64,000 bases of DNA, taken from positions 2,604,001 through 2,668,000 of the forward strand of contig NZ_CP132353.1 in NCBI RefSeq assembly GCF_030758455.1. The letters run 5' to 3'. This document shows, in pieces, positions 63,740 through 64,000 of the stretch. The notes beneath the pieces are model-generated. The model saw only the letters and a list, made by a program, of their open reading frames with translations, did not search any database and was not told where the DNA came from. The DNA comes from Erwinia pyri. Its GTDB lineage: Bacteria; Pseudomonadota; Gammaproteobacteria; Enterobacterales; Enterobacteriaceae. Both the position numbers and the translations under genes were made by a program. Each line of letters opens with the position of its first letter. The first letter of the stretch is position 1.

Positions 63740-64000
63740 ATGAAATAACTCATGATTAACAATAATGTAAAATATGAGCATGTCAGATCTCCGGCCGGGA
63801 AACTGTGACCGGGACATCAGGAAAGTGGCTGAGAGCGTGAGATGACGCTGCAGCCCTCTGAATCAGCAGAAGAGCGAACTGCTCTGCGACAGAGAGAACC
63901 GGGCTTTATTGGCGCCTGCGCTGGAAGCGTGCCGGGAAAGCTGAGAGAAGCTGGAGAGGCCAGGCAGCGAAAAGTATCAGCCCGCTCCTGAGACGGCGGG
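63740..64000. other. Upstream region of aldB to window end
   Basis: The first part is AT-rich and should hold the aldB promoter. The last 200 bases are GC-rich and show no open frame with coding character on either strand. Confidence 0.4.

Overview
The window looks like a 64 kb piece of chromosome from a motile Enterobacterales bacterium. The order cutC - patB/malY-like - yecM - argS - flhEAB - cheZYBR - chemoreceptors - cheWA - motBA - flhCD - otsAB is the one known from E. coli and its relatives. The accessory genes (umuD and umuC apart, small redox and regulator islands, GGGTAAC repeats) suggest Erwiniaceae such as Pantoea, Erwinia or Mixta. That placement is inference from gene order and protein similarity, not a species call.

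Region 1 (1-~3800) is the edge of a lambdoid prophage. The window opens inside a CI/LexA-like repressor (S24 peptidase), followed by a terminator, a pL-like promoter set among two near-identical palindromic operators, then about 560 bp with no gene but many perfect inverted repeats, including a tRNA-like cloverleaf. A string of small early-left genes follows, ending in a PrtN/excisionase-like gene. No integrase lies between that gene and the chromosome.

Region 2 (3839-8913) is core: cutC, a PatB/MalY C-S lyase, yecM, a 44-residue membrane peptide and argS, whose leader carries a terminator-like hairpin. Region 3 (8945-27500) is the flagellar and chemotaxis block, nearly all on the minus strand. 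It holds the export genes flhB-flhA-flhE; the Che operon with three chemoreceptors, two of them behind recognisable sigma-28 (FliA) promoters; motA-motB-cheA-cheW; and the master regulator flhDC with a long upstream region carrying a consensus CRP site and a 78-bp-spaced repeat. Region 4 (27502-31385) has otsA-otsB (trehalose) and an HD-GYP c-di-GMP phosphodiesterase.

Region 5 (31650-45000) is accessory. umuD and umuC each have their own LexA box and are 11 kb apart; a 57-residue ORF takes the place of umuD directly before umuC. Between them sit a secreted alpha/beta hydrolase overlapping a membrane-anchored AraC regulator, two TetR-controlled units with visible operators, a GGGTAAC tandem repeat, and a 1253-residue protein joining a glycoside hydrolase-like, a glycosyltransferase and an FAD/UGM-like domain. 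Region 6 (45000-53400) is a patchwork of LysR regulators facing SDR oxidoreductases, an Old Yellow Enzyme, a Zn alcohol/formaldehyde dehydrogenase, SnoaL-like proteins (one broken) and an EthD protein, which together look like a redox/detoxification island. Region 7 (53442-63700) has hemB, an FMN reductase, a Na+/H+ antiporter, a flippase plus GT2 glycosyltransferase pair, a GGDEF-EAL protein and an AldB-like aldehyde dehydrogenase.

The points most worth a second look are the hairpin-dense, cloverleaf-bearing prophage leader, the three-domain sugar-enzyme fusion with a well-placed internal start, and the SOS-controlled small ORF before umuC.
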